Source: an uncultured Dysosmobacter sp. (GTDB lineage: Bacteria > Bacillota > Clostridia > Oscillospirales > Oscillospiraceae). From it: a DNA stretch of 64,000 nucleotides. The position numbers and the translations under genes were made by a program. A model generated the notes under the pieces. That model worked only from the letters and a program-made list of their open reading frames with translations. It searched no databases and was not told where the DNA came from. This document shows, piece after piece, positions 39,023 through 47,274 of this stretch. The DNA lies in contig NZ_CANRMB010000002.1 of NCBI RefSeq assembly GCF_947631635.1, positions 62,001 through 126,000 on the forward strand, given 5' to 3'. Positions within the stretch are counted from its first letter, which is position 1; each line of letters begins with the position of its first letter.

Positions 39023-39688
39023 TTATTTCCAGGTAAAATGGTCTCTGCCCGCTCCTATTTCAAAATGGTATTTTACGATCCCCAGATCCACTCTGGAATA
39101 AGGGCCTCCGGCGGCGTCCGCCCGGACGGAATTTCCATCCAGGGTCAGCCGGAATTTCTGCTGGTTCACGGCGGTGGGGGCCAGGAGGGCCGCCTCCATC
39201 CCCGCGCGGAACCAAGCGGGCATATCTCCATCCACCCGGCAGAGCGCCTCCATGGGCTTGCTTTTATGGGGGACGCCGTGGGTCGTGCCGTATCCCAGCG
39301 CGATGACGCAGACCAGCTTCTCCCCAGGCGCCACGGTACAGCGGCATTTTCCCCTTCGGAAGGTCAGCGCCACCCAGCAGCTGTCCAGCCCAAGCTGCGC
39401 GGCTTTCAGCACCAGGCGCTCTCCGTAATAGCCGATCTTTTCGTCCAGCTCCGGTCCTTTGGGGCCGACCAGCGCCAGGTAATTCCGCACGCCTCTGAAT
39501 TTGCCGTAGTGGGCCATGATCCCCTGAAATGCCTCAGGCTCATCTGCCGCCAGCTCTATGTGCAGGCCGCCCTCCCGGCTGCAGGCAGCGGTCTCCTCCC
39601 GCAATTCCGCCAGGACCTCCGCCGGGATGGGGCGGTCCGTATACTGCCGCACCGCATGGCGGCGTCTGATGGCTTCCAATACTTCCAT
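39023..39688 (-). CDS. nitroreductase-family protein
   Basis: A 221-residue flavoprotein of the nitroreductase family. The N-terminus EVLEAIRRRHAVRQYTDRPI is the typical FMN-binding RRSxRxY region, with GERLVLKAAQLGLDSCWV and APTAVNQQKFRLTL also fitting the family. The ATG at 39688 lies 8 bases after GGAGGAG; the in-frame GTG at 39697 would overlap that site. Reduces nitro or quinone compounds, or acts on an unknown flavin substrate. It stands alone between the serC terminator and a structured repeat. Confidence 0.85.
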   Translation of the reverse strand: MEVLEAIRRRHAVRQYTDRPIPAEVLAELREETAACSREGGLHIELAADEPEAFQGIMAHYGKFRGVRNYLALVGPKGPELDEKIGYYGERLVLKAAQLGLDSCWVALTFRRGKCRCTVAPGEKLVCVIALGYGTTHGVPHKSKPMEALCRVDGDMPAWFRAGMEAALLAPTAVNQQKFRLTLDGNSVRADAAGGPYSRVDLGIVKYHFEIGAGRDHFTWK

Positions 39689-39723
39689 ATCCGTCACTCC
39701 TCCTCTAATCTAATAAATGTGGA

Positions 39724-39915
39724 TATAGTCAGCGCAGTTGAAAAAGAGCTTGTGCTCCTTTTCAACCGGCGGACCAATGGTCCGCCGGCGCGCAAGGCGC
39801 GCGTGCGTTTCCTATGAAGTCAGGCACAGAGGGCCGCATACGCAGCCTGCAGCGCTGCACAGCAGCATTGCACGGAAAAGAATCCAAAGGATTCTTTTCA
39901 ACTGTGCCGACTATA
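39724..39915. repeat. structured dispersed repeat, copy C (192 bp, best preserved)
   Basis: Bounded by a 21-bp terminal inverted repeat with two mismatches (TATAGTCAGCGCAGTTGAAAA and TATAGTCGGCACAGTTGAAAA). Inside are hairpins GTTGAAAAAGAGC with GCTCCTTTTCAAC, CGGCGGACC with GGTCCGCCG, GCGCGC with GCGCGC, and GAAAAGAATCC with GGATTCTTTTC. The central unpaired segment TTTCCTATGAAGTCAGGCAC is shared with copy B. No ORF inside. It overlaps the 3' end of the ArsR gene. It behaves like a MITE in its ends and like a folded RNA in its interior. Confidence 0.75.
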
Positions 39916-40269
39916 GCCCGTGTCGGCAGCGCTGCGTATCACCGCGCAGATGTGCTCCGCCAGGGTCCGCAGTTTTTCCCACTGCTCCGTGTCCGCGTTG
40001 GGATAGTAGTAGTTCCGGGCCCCCTCCCTGTGCATACGGACAGCGCCCGCCTCCCGCAGGACGCGCAGATGGCGGGACACCGCCGGACGGCTGAGGTGCG
40101 TCCGCTCCGCCAGCTCTTTCGCCCGCAGGCCCACCTGCTCGCTCTCCAGCAGCGCCAGAAAGACCCTCTGCCTTGTCTCGTCACCCAGCGCCGCGAACAG
40201 CCCTTGCAGCCCTCGGAATTCCTCCGCCAGCGCTGTCCGCATCTCCACACACTCCGCGCATGCTTCCAT
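39898..40269 (-). CDS. ArsR-family winged-helix regulator
   Basis: A 123-residue ArsR/SmtB-type regulator: LQGLFAALGDETRQRVFLAL, then the recognition helix region LSRPAVSRHLRVLREAGAV and the wing MHREGARNYYYP. An N-terminal CAECVEM cysteine pair (residues 4-7) could bind metal. The ATG at 40269 follows AAGGAGGG; the ORF-track TTG start is weaker. Its last five codons and stop (YSRHS) are translated from the terminal repeat of the structured element, so its C-terminus was redefined by that insertion. No target gene is obvious nearby; the nitroreductase is a candidate. Confidence 0.82.
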   Translation of the reverse strand: MEACAECVEMRTALAEEFRGLQGLFAALGDETRQRVFLALLESEQVGLRAKELAERTHLSRPAVSRHLRVLREAGAVRMHREGARNYYYPNADTEQWEKLRTLAEHICAVIRSAADTGYSRHS

Positions 40270-40461
40270 CTGCTCTCCCTCCTTGGTCAAAAGCTTGGGA
40301 CCATTATACCACAGCTCCTTCTCTTTGGCATATTGGGAAAGAAAATCGAGCCGCCCGCCTCGCTTCCATTTTCTAGTACATTTTTAGCCTATACATGGCT
40401 GATTTCCCATTTTTTGCAGCTTTTTTTAATTTTTTCACGATTTTTTAACTGCCACATCTAT

Positions 40462-40490
40462 TTACTTTTTAAAGTTGTCAGTGTATAATA
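40462..40490 (+). promoter_or_regulatory. promoter of the osmoprotectant-type ABC operon
   Basis: TTTACT and TATAAT are separated by 17 bp, 32 bp upstream of the regulator start. An 8-bp palindrome ATAGCTAT overlaps the end of the -10 and could be a GntR site. The region upstream is AT-rich with T-tracts. Confidence 0.6.
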
Positions 40491-40521
40491 GCTATATTCA
40501 ACGATAAGGTGGTGTTCCCCC

Positions 40522-41169
40522 ATGAGGCAGACGGTCGTTCCGTCTCAATATCTGCAAATCGCCCTGGACCTGGCCAGCCGCATCGCCAAAGGCGATCTCC
40601 CGGAGGGCAGCCGCATCTACGGCAGGTCCGTGATGGCGTCGGAATACAATGTGTCGCCGGAGACCATCCGGCGGGCCCTGCGGCTGCTGGCGGACATGAA
40701 GGTGGTTGAGGTGAAGCCCCAGAGCGGGGCCATGGTCCTCTCCGCCGACAGTGCCCGGCGGTACATTGAAAACTTTGAGGAAAATGCCGACGTCCGCGCC
40801 CTTCGGGCGCAGCTGCGGGAGCAGATGGAGGAGTATGACGCCCTTCACCGGCGTATGGCGGAGACCGTGAAAGCCCTGGTCAAGAGCCGGGACACCTTCG
40901 CCGCCGCAGGCGAGCCCCTTCCCAACTATGAGGTCCCTGTCCCCAAGGACTCCCCCTGCACCGGGAAAAGCATTGGGGCTTTAAAATTCTGGCAGTCCAC
41001 CGGCGGCACCATCGTAGCCATCCGGCGGGGCCAGACCGTCATCCTGTCCCCCGGCCCCTACGCGGAACTGTACGCCGGGGACATCATCGTTCTAGTGGGC
41101 AGTCCTGCCGCCGCGGAGGCCGCCCAACGCCTGCTGTCAGTAAAGGAGGTTTCCATTGATCCAATTTGA
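40522..41169 (+). CDS. GntR-type regulator with C-terminal RCK/TrkA-C domain
   Basis: A 215-residue two-domain protein. Residues 5-75 are a GntR winged helix (IALDLASRIAKGDLPEGSRI, then SRxxASEYNVSPETIRRALR as VMASEYNVSPETIRRALR). A coiled linker follows at about 85-125. The last 75 residues (LKFWQSTGGTIVAIRRGQTV, then GDIIVLVGSP) match the TrkA-C / RCK C-terminal domain, which often binds cyclic nucleotides such as c-di-AMP. AAGGTGG precedes the ATG. It overlaps the start of the ATPase gene by 14 bp and is probably the local, osmotic- or c-di-AMP-responsive regulator of the operon (inference). Confidence 0.88.
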   Translation: MRQTVVPSQYLQIALDLASRIAKGDLPEGSRIYGRSVMASEYNVSPETIRRALRLLADMKVVEVKPQSGAMVLSADSARRYIENFEENADVRALRAQLREQMEEYDALHRRMAETVKALVKSRDTFAAAGEPLPNYEVPVPKDSPCTGKSIGALKFWQSTGGTIVAIRRGQTVILSPGPYAELYAGDIIVLVGSPAAAEAAQRLLSVKEVSIDPI

Positions 41170-42268
41170 ACATGTCTCAAAAAGCTATGGCAAAACGCCC
41201 ATCCTCAAGGACCTGAACTTCACCATTCCAGACGGGCAGTTCGTGGTCCTGATCGGTCCCTCCGGCTGCGGAAAGACCACCACCCTGAAAACCATCAACC
41301 GTCTGATCGACATCGACTCCGGCACCATCTCCATCGACGGCCAGGATATCCGCTCCTCCGACAAGGTGGAGCTGCGCCGCCACATCGGCTATGTCATCCA
41401 GCAGATCGGTCTGTTCCCCAATATGACGGTGTCCCAGAACATCTGCGTGGTGCCGAAGCTGCTGAAATACGACAAGGCCAAGTGCGGCGAGATCGTCCGG
41501 GAGATGCTGAAGCTGGTCAACATGGAGCAGTACGCGGACAAATATCCCTCGGAGCTCTCCGGCGGGCAGCAGCAGCGCATCGGCGTGCTGCGGGCCCTGG
41601 CGGCCTCTCCCCCCATCGTGCTGATGGATGAGCCCTTCAGCGCCCTGGACCCCATGACCCGGGAGACCCTCCAGGACGAGGTGAAAAACATCCAGCAGAA
41701 GCTGAACAAGACCATCGTGTTCGTCAGCCATGATATGAACGAGGCCCTCAAACTGGCGGACACCATCATCTTCATGGCCGGCGGCGAAGTGGTCCAGATG
41801 GCCTCTCCCGAGGAGATGCTGGAGCATCCCGCCACCGACCAAGTGCGCACCTTCCTGGGCAAGCACTCCCCGGAGGCCGCCGCGCCCTCCACGGTGGAGC
41901 ACTTTATGCGGACCAATCCCGTCACCGTCAAAAAGGACCGGGGCGTTCTGGAGTGCGCCGAGCGCATGGCCCGCAGCAGCGTGGACTCCCTGCTGGTGAC
42001 GGACGGGGAAAAACGGTATGTAGGCACCATCTCCATCGGCGATATCCGCCGCTGGGGCCGGGAGCTGACCAGCATCGAGCCCATCGTCCGCCAGACCGCC
42101 CGGACCGTCCGGGTGGGCGACGACGCCAAGGAGAGCTTTGACTACCTGCTGGATTCCGGCGCCAACTATGTGGTGGTCCTCAACGAGGACGACACCATCG
42201 CGGGCATCGTCACCAAGACCAGCGTGGCCCGCTCTGTGGCGGAGAATCTGTGGGGTGATTCCAAATGA
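41156..42268 (+). CDS. osmoprotectant-type ABC transporter ATPase with CBS domains (OpuCA/EgtV-like)
   Basis: A 370-residue ABC ATPase with a tandem CBS extension. Walker A is GPSGCGKT near residue 35, then QQIGLFPNMTV, signature LSGGQQQR, Walker B VLMDEPFSALD and the H-loop SHDMNEA. Residues about 250-365 are two CBS motifs (VDSLLVTDGEKRYVGTISI, ANYVVVLNEDDTIAGIV), which in OpuA/OpuC ATPases sense ionic strength or c-di-AMP. The start is a TTG at 41156 with GGAGG 6 bases upstream, and it overlaps the regulator gene. It powers uptake through the two following membrane proteins. Confidence 0.92.
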   Translation: MIQFEHVSKSYGKTPILKDLNFTIPDGQFVVLIGPSGCGKTTTLKTINRLIDIDSGTISIDGQDIRSSDKVELRRHIGYVIQQIGLFPNMTVSQNICVVPKLLKYDKAKCGEIVREMLKLVNMEQYADKYPSELSGGQQQRIGVLRALAASPPIVLMDEPFSALDPMTRETLQDEVKNIQQKLNKTIVFVSHDMNEALKLADTIIFMAGGEVVQMASPEEMLEHPATDQVRTFLGKHSPEAAAPSTVEHFMRTNPVTVKKDRGVLECAERMARSSVDSLLVTDGEKRYVGTISIGDIRRWGRELTSIEPIVRQTARTVRVGDDAKESFDYLLDSGANYVVVLNEDDTIAGIVTKTSVARSVAENLWGDSK

Positions 42269-42906
42269 GGACGCTGTTTGATACTTACGGCGCCATGCTG
42301 GCGAAGGCCATTGCCGTCCACACGGGGTATGTGCTGCTCTCCGTGGCCATTGGCTTTGTGCTGGGACTGGTGCTGGGGGTCCTGCTCTCCCGGGTGCCCA
42401 AGTGGTCCGGCGTGATCCTGCCTGTGGTCTCCGTGTTCCAGACCATCCCCGGTCTGGTGTTCATCGGCCTGCTGTTTCTGTGGCTGGGCATGGTGCCCGC
42501 CACGGTGGTCGCCGCCCTCTCCATCTACGCCATGTTCCCGGTGCTGAAAAACACCTACACCGGCATCCTGGGCGTGGAGGAAAAATATGTGGAGGCCTCC
42601 AAGGGCTGCGGCATGTCCCCGTTCCAGACGCTTATGAAGGTGGAGCTCCCTCTGGCTATGCCTACGATCATCGCCGGACTCCGCATGTCCGCCATCTACA
42701 CCGTCTCCTGGGCGGTGCTGGCCGCCATGATCGGCCTGGGCGGGCTGGGCGACTTCGTGTACCAGGGCACCAGCTCCAACAACAACACGCTGATCCTGCT
42801 GGGGGCTATCCCCGCCGCCATCCTCGCCATCGTCATCGGCGCGCTGATCGACCTGCTCCAGAAGCATGTCACGCCCCGGGGCCTGCGGAAGGGGGTGGGC
42901 AGATGA
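42265..42906 (+). CDS. osmoprotectant-type ABC transporter permease (OpuCB-like)
   Basis: A 213-residue permease with about five or six membrane helices and the BPD_transp_1 EAA-like loop EASKGCGMSPFQTLMKVELPLAMPTI. Small size and sequence fit OpuBB/OpuCB subunits for quaternary amines. The ATG overlaps the stop of the ATPase gene (ATGA) and its own stop overlaps the next start in the same way, so translation is coupled. Confidence 0.9.
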   Translation: MRTLFDTYGAMLAKAIAVHTGYVLLSVAIGFVLGLVLGVLLSRVPKWSGVILPVVSVFQTIPGLVFIGLLFLWLGMVPATVVAALSIYAMFPVLKNTYTGILGVEEKYVEASKGCGMSPFQTLMKVELPLAMPTIIAGLRMSAIYTVSWAVLAAMIGLGGLGDFVYQGTSSNNNTLILLGAIPAAILAIVIGALIDLLQKHVTPRGLRKGVGR

Positions 42907-44426
42907 CCTGGTCACTGGTCTTTGAGCACCTGTTCATCGTGCTGGCCGCCAGCATCCTCTCCATCTGCATCGGCCTGCCCCTGGGCATTTTGTCCTACGT
43001 CTATCCCAAGGCCCGGGCCGTGATCCTGCGGGTGGTGGATCTTTTGCAGACCATTCCCTCCCTGGCACTGCTGGGCATCATCATGGTGTTCCTCGGCGCA
43101 GGCAAGACCACTGTCATCATCGGCATCACCCTGTACTCCCTCCTCCCTATCGTGCGGAACACCTGCCTGGGTCTCCAGGAGGTGGACCCCGGCGTGAAGG
43201 AGGCCGCCCGGGGCATGGGCATGAGCAAGCCCTACCAGGTGCTGATGGTGGAGTTCCCCCTGGCCTTCCCCACCGTATTCACCGGCATCCGCATCGCCGT
43301 GGTCAACGCCATCGGCACCGCGGTGTTCGCGGCCTTCGTGGGCGGCGGCGGATTGGGCGGTATCATCAACCGGGGCATCCGCATCCAGGATATGGGACTT
43401 ATCCTATCCGGCACCGGCGCCCTGATGGTCATCGCCGTGATCCTGGACCTGCTGATGGGCTGGTTTGAAAAGCAGATGCGCAGATCCCGGGGCGGCTCCA
43501 AAACGATGTGGGTCCCCGTGGCGGCCATTCTCCTGGCCTTCTGTCTCCTGCTGCCCTACGGCACGGGCAGGGGCGGCGGCGAAAATGAGCTGCTGCTCTA
43601 CGACGGCGATTACAGCGAGACCCAGATCATGCACCGCATGGTCAAGCTGCTGGTGGAGGACCGGACGGACCTGACCGTCACCATCCAGGACCAGATGTCC
43701 CAGGTGAACAACTTCAAGTCCCTCATCGGCGACGGTCACACCTGCGACCTGATGATCTCCTACGACGGCACCCTGCTGACCACCTTTTTGCAGCTGGATA
43801 CCAGCGACGTGCCGGAGGGCACCTCCATTTACGACTACGCCAACCAGGTAGCCGGAGAGCAGTACGGCCTCCGCCTGCTGGACCAGCTGGGCTTTGACAA
43901 CACCTACGCCATCGCGGTGCCCCAGGCCATCGCCGACCAGTACGGCCTGGAGACCGTCAGCGACCTGGTCCCGGTGGCGGACCAGCTGGTGTTCGGCGCG
44001 GAGCATGAGTTCTTCACCCTGGAGGGCAGCATGAAATACGGCCCCTTCACCGAGTTCTACGGCCTGCGTTTCAAGGACACCTCTCCGGTGGATGTGAGCC
44101 TGAAATACGCCGCCGCGGAAAAGGGCAGCTTTGACGTCACCGAGGTCTACGCTACCGACGGCCTGAACCGCAAGGCCAATCTGAAGGTCCTGGAGGACGA
44201 CCGGAACTTCTTCCCGGACTACAACGGTGCCTTTCTGGTCCGGGAGGACACGTTTGAGAAGTTCGCCCAGACCGCGCCCGAACTGGAGGAGGTGCTGAAC
44301 CTGCTGGCGGGTCAGATCGCCAACGAGGACATGGTGGATATGACCTACCAGGTGGACGTAATGGGCCGTACCGTGGACGACGTGGCCCGGGAATTCCTGG
44401 TGAGCCGGGGATTGCTGAACGGCTGA
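42903..44426 (+). CDS. ABC permease fused to substrate-binding domain (OpuF/EgtU-like)
   Basis: A 507-residue fusion. Residues 1-205 are a second permease (LLQTIPSLALLGIIMVFLGA, EAARGMGMSKPYQVLMVEFPLAFP). After an extra helix at about 205-222 (MWVPVAAILLAFCLLLPYG) the remaining about 285 residues form an OpuAC-type binding domain outside the cell (ENELLLYDGDYSETQIMHRM and onward). The ORF-track start at 42402 reads through the upstream permease in the wrong frame, so I start at the ATG at 42903. Substrate could be betaine, carnitine or choline, or ergothioneine as in EgtU fusions. The sequence alone does not settle this. Having both a separate permease and a permease-receptor fusion gives a heterodimeric membrane domain. 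Confidence 0.9.
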   Translation: MTWSLVFEHLFIVLAASILSICIGLPLGILSYVYPKARAVILRVVDLLQTIPSLALLGIIMVFLGAGKTTVIIGITLYSLLPIVRNTCLGLQEVDPGVKEAARGMGMSKPYQVLMVEFPLAFPTVFTGIRIAVVNAIGTAVFAAFVGGGGLGGIINRGIRIQDMGLILSGTGALMVIAVILDLLMGWFEKQMRRSRGGSKTMWVPVAAILLAFCLLLPYGTGRGGGENELLLYDGDYSETQIMHRMVKLLVEDRTDLTVTIQDQMSQVNNFKSLIGDGHTCDLMISYDGTLLTTFLQLDTSDVPEGTSIYDYANQVAGEQYGLRLLDQLGFDNTYAIAVPQAIADQYGLETVSDLVPVADQLVFGAEHEFFTLEGSMKYGPFTEFYGLRFKDTSPVDVSLKYAAAEKGSFDVTEVYATDGLNRKANLKVLEDDRNFFPDYNGAFLVREDTFEKFAQTAPELEEVLNLLAGQIANEDMVDMTYQVDVMGRTVDDVAREFLVSRGLLNG

Positions 44427-44439
44427 AAACCTGATACGA

Positions 44440-44474
44440 TGGGCTTCGGAGCATTCTCCGAAGCTCATTTTTTT
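44440..44474 (+). terminator. intrinsic terminator of the osmoprotectant-type operon
   Basis: GCTTCGGAG pairs with CTCCGAAGC around a CATT loop and is followed by ATTTTTTT, 14 bp after the stop. Confidence 0.85.
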
Positions 44475-44535
44475 CAAACACGCGAAACCTCCGCGGTTTT
44501 TTCCCGTCTATATGAGCAAGAGAGGAGGCATCATC

Positions 44536-45096
44536 ATGGAGGACAGCGCCATCATCGACCTGTACTGGGGCCGGGACCAAAGCGCCATCGCGGAGACGGC
44601 CAGCAAATACGGAGGGTTCCTGTGGAACATCTCCTGGAATATCCTCCGCAGCCACGGCGATGCGGAGGAATGCGTCAACGACACCTATCTGCGGACCTGG
44701 AACGCCATCCCGCCCGCCAGACCCACGGCCCTCCAGGCCTGGCTGGGCCGCATCGCCCGGAACCTGTCCCTGGACCGCTGGAAGCAGGCCCGGACCCAGA
44801 AGCGAGGCGGCGACAGCATGGAGGTCCTGCTGGGGGAGCTGGACGCCTGCGTCCCCGCGCCCCGCGGCACGGAAACCGTACTGGAGGACCGGGAGATCGC
44901 GGCCCTCATCAGCGCGTTTTTGCGGAAGCTCCCGGCGGAGAGCCGGATCATCTTCCTGCGGCGGTACTGGTACGGGCAGGAGCTGGGGGAGATCGCGGCG
45001 CAGCTGGGCTGCGGGCAGGGAAAGGTGAAATCCTCCCTGTACCGCACCCGGCAGGCCCTGCGGGCCTATCTGGAACAGGAGGGGGTATCCATATGA
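44536..45096 (+). CDS. ECF-type RNA polymerase sigma factor
   Basis: A 186-residue sigma-70-family protein with only regions 2 and 4. Region 2 includes DAEECVNDTYLRTWNAIPP and the core-binding helix. Region 4 includes LPAESRIIFLRRYWYGQELG, then EIAAQLGCGQGKVKSSLYRT with the helix-turn-helix. AGAGGAGG lies 7 bases before the ATG at 44536; the ORF-track start at 44512 is upstream of that site. Its stop overlaps the start of the next gene (ATGA), the standard coupling of an ECF sigma with its regulator. Target promoters unknown. Confidence 0.92.
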   Translation: MEDSAIIDLYWGRDQSAIAETASKYGGFLWNISWNILRSHGDAEECVNDTYLRTWNAIPPARPTALQAWLGRIARNLSLDRWKQARTQKRGGDSMEVLLGELDACVPAPRGTETVLEDREIAALISAFLRKLPAESRIIFLRRYWYGQELGEIAAQLGCGQGKVKSSLYRTRQALRAYLEQEGVSI

Positions 45097-46718
45097 GCGA
45101 ACGGTTATTCCGCATCTTGGGACTGGTGGACGACGGCCTGATCGAGGAGGCGGCCCCCGGAGCCAAAACCGCTGCCCGGCGCCATCCCTGGCGGCGGTAT
45201 GCGGCCATCGCGGCATGTCTGGCGGTGGTGTGCGCCGTGGGCTGGCAGTTCGCGGAGCGTCTGGGCACCTGCGGCGCTGACGGAGCCGCGAACACCGGCG
45301 GTAGCGGCATCAACCATTCCCCAGAACCCGACGAGGGTCAGAGCGGCACCGTCACAGATCACGAGCCACTGTCTGTGGAAGGCACCACCTTCATGTCCTA
45401 CGCCGGGCCGGTGTTTCCCCTGACCACGGTGGAGCCGGACACAGGGCTGACGGCGGAGCGGGCCATCACCTGGGACTTTGCCGCAGGGACCTATCAGGAC
45501 GGCTCCCCCCGGCAATGGGGCGCCGCCGTGACAGACGGATACACCCTGACCAATCCCACGGACAGTGATATCACCGTGACGGCGCTGTATCCCTTCGCGG
45601 GGTCGTTCTCCCAGCTGGAAACAGAGCTGCCTACGGCGGCGGTGAACGGCGAGGCCGTGGAGGCGGAGCTGCTGGCCGGGGCCTATGCCGGCGGCTTTCA
45701 GGGCGTTTGGCGGTCCGACGGAAAGGGCGGCCACGAGCTGGACGGCACCACCCTGAATCTGGCCCATCCCGACGACTGGACGGACTACAAGTCCCTGCTG
45801 GAGAGCGGCGATTATCTGGCGCGGACGCTGGGAGACGCCCCGGTGCTGGACATCCCGGTGACGGTGTATGAATTTTCAGATTTCGAGGCTCCCCATGAGA
45901 AATATCAGGCCGCCACCCAGGCCGTGGAATTCACCATCGACCAGGAGCAGACCACCGTGCTGACCTACGGCTTCAACGGCTCCAGCTGGGACTGGGACAC
46001 CGGTTGGCGGCAGTTCTCCTACTTCGTGCCGGACGGCATGCGGGCGGAGCCGGAATACAAATGCCTGGTGGTGCTGGGCAGAGACATCGGCGAGTACACC
46101 CTGGCGGGCTACGGGGACGGCGGCTGTGACCGGGAAATCGACGGGGTCTCCTGCACCGTCACCCGGCGGGAGACCACTCTGGATGAGGTGCTGGATACGC
46201 TGTGCATGAAAAACATGAGGAGCTACACCGACAGCCGGGCTGTGGATCAGGACAATGCCTTCGACGTTCTCTCCTTTGCCACATACCGCCGGGCCGTATC
46301 GGAGCTGATGGTCCAGTACGGCGTTCTGTCCGGGGAGAATGTGACGGACCGCTACGCCGACGGGCGGCTGGACGACATGGTGGGCGAGACCATGAGCCAC
46401 ACCCGGGTCCTGTACCTGTCGCTGCCTGTCACGGTTCCCGCCGGCGGCTCCGTTGACATCACATTCCAGCTGTGGAAGGAGCCAAGTTTTGACTATGGCT
46501 GTTCCGGTTCGGAGAACGTGGGCCTCCAGGGCTATGACATGGTGACGCAGCTGGGCTCCACTTTGGATTTCACCGCCCAGACCGCCGCCCTTGTCAACAC
46601 GGACGGCATCGAGCTTGTCCAGCAAAACCTGGGGTTCGATCTGGAAAACGGCGTCACGGAGGTATCTTTGGCGCCTGCGGAGGAACACTATTATCTGGAG
46701 ATCCGGCCAAAAGAATAG
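45093..46718 (+). CDS. membrane-anchored partner of the ECF sigma factor, putative anti-sigma factor
   Basis: A 541-residue protein with a short cytoplasmic N-terminus (SERLFRILGLVDDGLIEEAA), one transmembrane helix near residues 33-52 (AAIAACLAVVCAVGWQFAER) and a very large extracytoplasmic region of nearly 490 residues. There is no zinc-binding ZAS motif and no recognised domain in the outer part, which contains beta-rich and Cys-poor segments. Its start overlaps the sigma gene by 4 bp, so it probably holds the sigma factor at the membrane and senses an external signal. No known family is identified; the anti-sigma role rests on topology and coupling. Confidence 0.7.
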   Translation: MSERLFRILGLVDDGLIEEAAPGAKTAARRHPWRRYAAIAACLAVVCAVGWQFAERLGTCGADGAANTGGSGINHSPEPDEGQSGTVTDHEPLSVEGTTFMSYAGPVFPLTTVEPDTGLTAERAITWDFAAGTYQDGSPRQWGAAVTDGYTLTNPTDSDITVTALYPFAGSFSQLETELPTAAVNGEAVEAELLAGAYAGGFQGVWRSDGKGGHELDGTTLNLAHPDDWTDYKSLLESGDYLARTLGDAPVLDIPVTVYEFSDFEAPHEKYQAATQAVEFTIDQEQTTVLTYGFNGSSWDWDTGWRQFSYFVPDGMRAEPEYKCLVVLGRDIGEYTLAGYGDGGCDREIDGVSCTVTRRETTLDEVLDTLCMKNMRSYTDSRAVDQDNAFDVLSFATYRRAVSELMVQYGVLSGENVTDRYADGRLDDMVGETMSHTRVLYLSLPVTVPAGGSVDITFQLWKEPSFDYGCSGSENVGLQGYDMVTQLGSTLDFTAQTAALVNTDGIELVQQNLGFDLENGVTEVSLAPAEEHYYLEIRPKE

Positions 46719-46729
46719 GCAAACAGAAA

Positions 46730-46762
46730 CGTGCGGAGCCTTACGGCTCCGCACGTCTTTTT
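46730..46762. terminator. bidirectional terminator between the sigma operon and PAP2
   Basis: CGTGCGGAGCC pairs with GGCTCCGCACG around TTAC and is followed by TCTTTTT on the plus strand. The convergent PAP2 gene ends inside it. Confidence 0.8.
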
Positions 46763-47274
46763 GCGGCTTTTTCCACAATTTTGGCCCCCGCCCAGCCGCA
46801 GGCGGCCCCCAGCAGGGCTCCGCCCAGCACATCGGTGGGCCAGTGGACATACAGGTACAGCCGTGAAAAGGCCATCACCACCGCCACCGCCAGGGCGGGT
46901 CTCCACAGGGGACTGCCCGCCGTTTTCAGGGCAAATACCGCGGCAAAGGAGGCCGCCGTATGGCCCGAGGGAAACGAGGCGTCCAGCGGCGGCGCCGCCA
47001 GCAGCTCGATGGCCGTGTTCACGGCAAAGGGCCGGATGCGGCCGATCAGGGGCTTCAATACCATGTTGCAGCTGATCAGATCCAGCACCAGCGCGCAGGA
47101 GACAGCCGCGCCCGTCCGGCGGTATCTTTTTACGGCCAGCAGGACCGCCGCCAGCAGGATCCACAGCTCCCCATGGTTGCAGGTCCAGCTGATGAGCGGC
47201 AGCACAGCGTCCAGCGCTCCGCAGCGCAGATGGAGCTGTATCCAGTCCAGGACGGCAAGCTCCGCGGCCTGCAT
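46741..47274 (-). CDS. PAP2-family membrane phosphatase
   Basis: A 177-residue membrane protein with about five helices and the three PAP2 phosphatase motifs: KPLIGRIRP (K..RP), PSGHTA with the catalytic His, and SRLYLYVHWPTDVLGG with the nucleophile His. It resembles bacterial undecaprenyl-diphosphatase or lipid phosphatases of the BcrC type. I start at the ATG at 47274, which leaves a 7-base gap from AAGGAG; the ATG at 47280 is nearly fused to that site. It may recycle the lipid carrier for wall polymers. Confidence 0.88.
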   Translation of the reverse strand: MQAAELAVLDWIQLHLRCGALDAVLPLISWTCNHGELWILLAAVLLAVKRYRRTGAAVSCALVLDLISCNMVLKPLIGRIRPFAVNTAIELLAAPPLDASFPSGHTAASFAAVFALKTAGSPLWRPALAVAVVMAFSRLYLYVHWPTDVLGGALLGAACGWAGAKIVEKAAKRRAEP

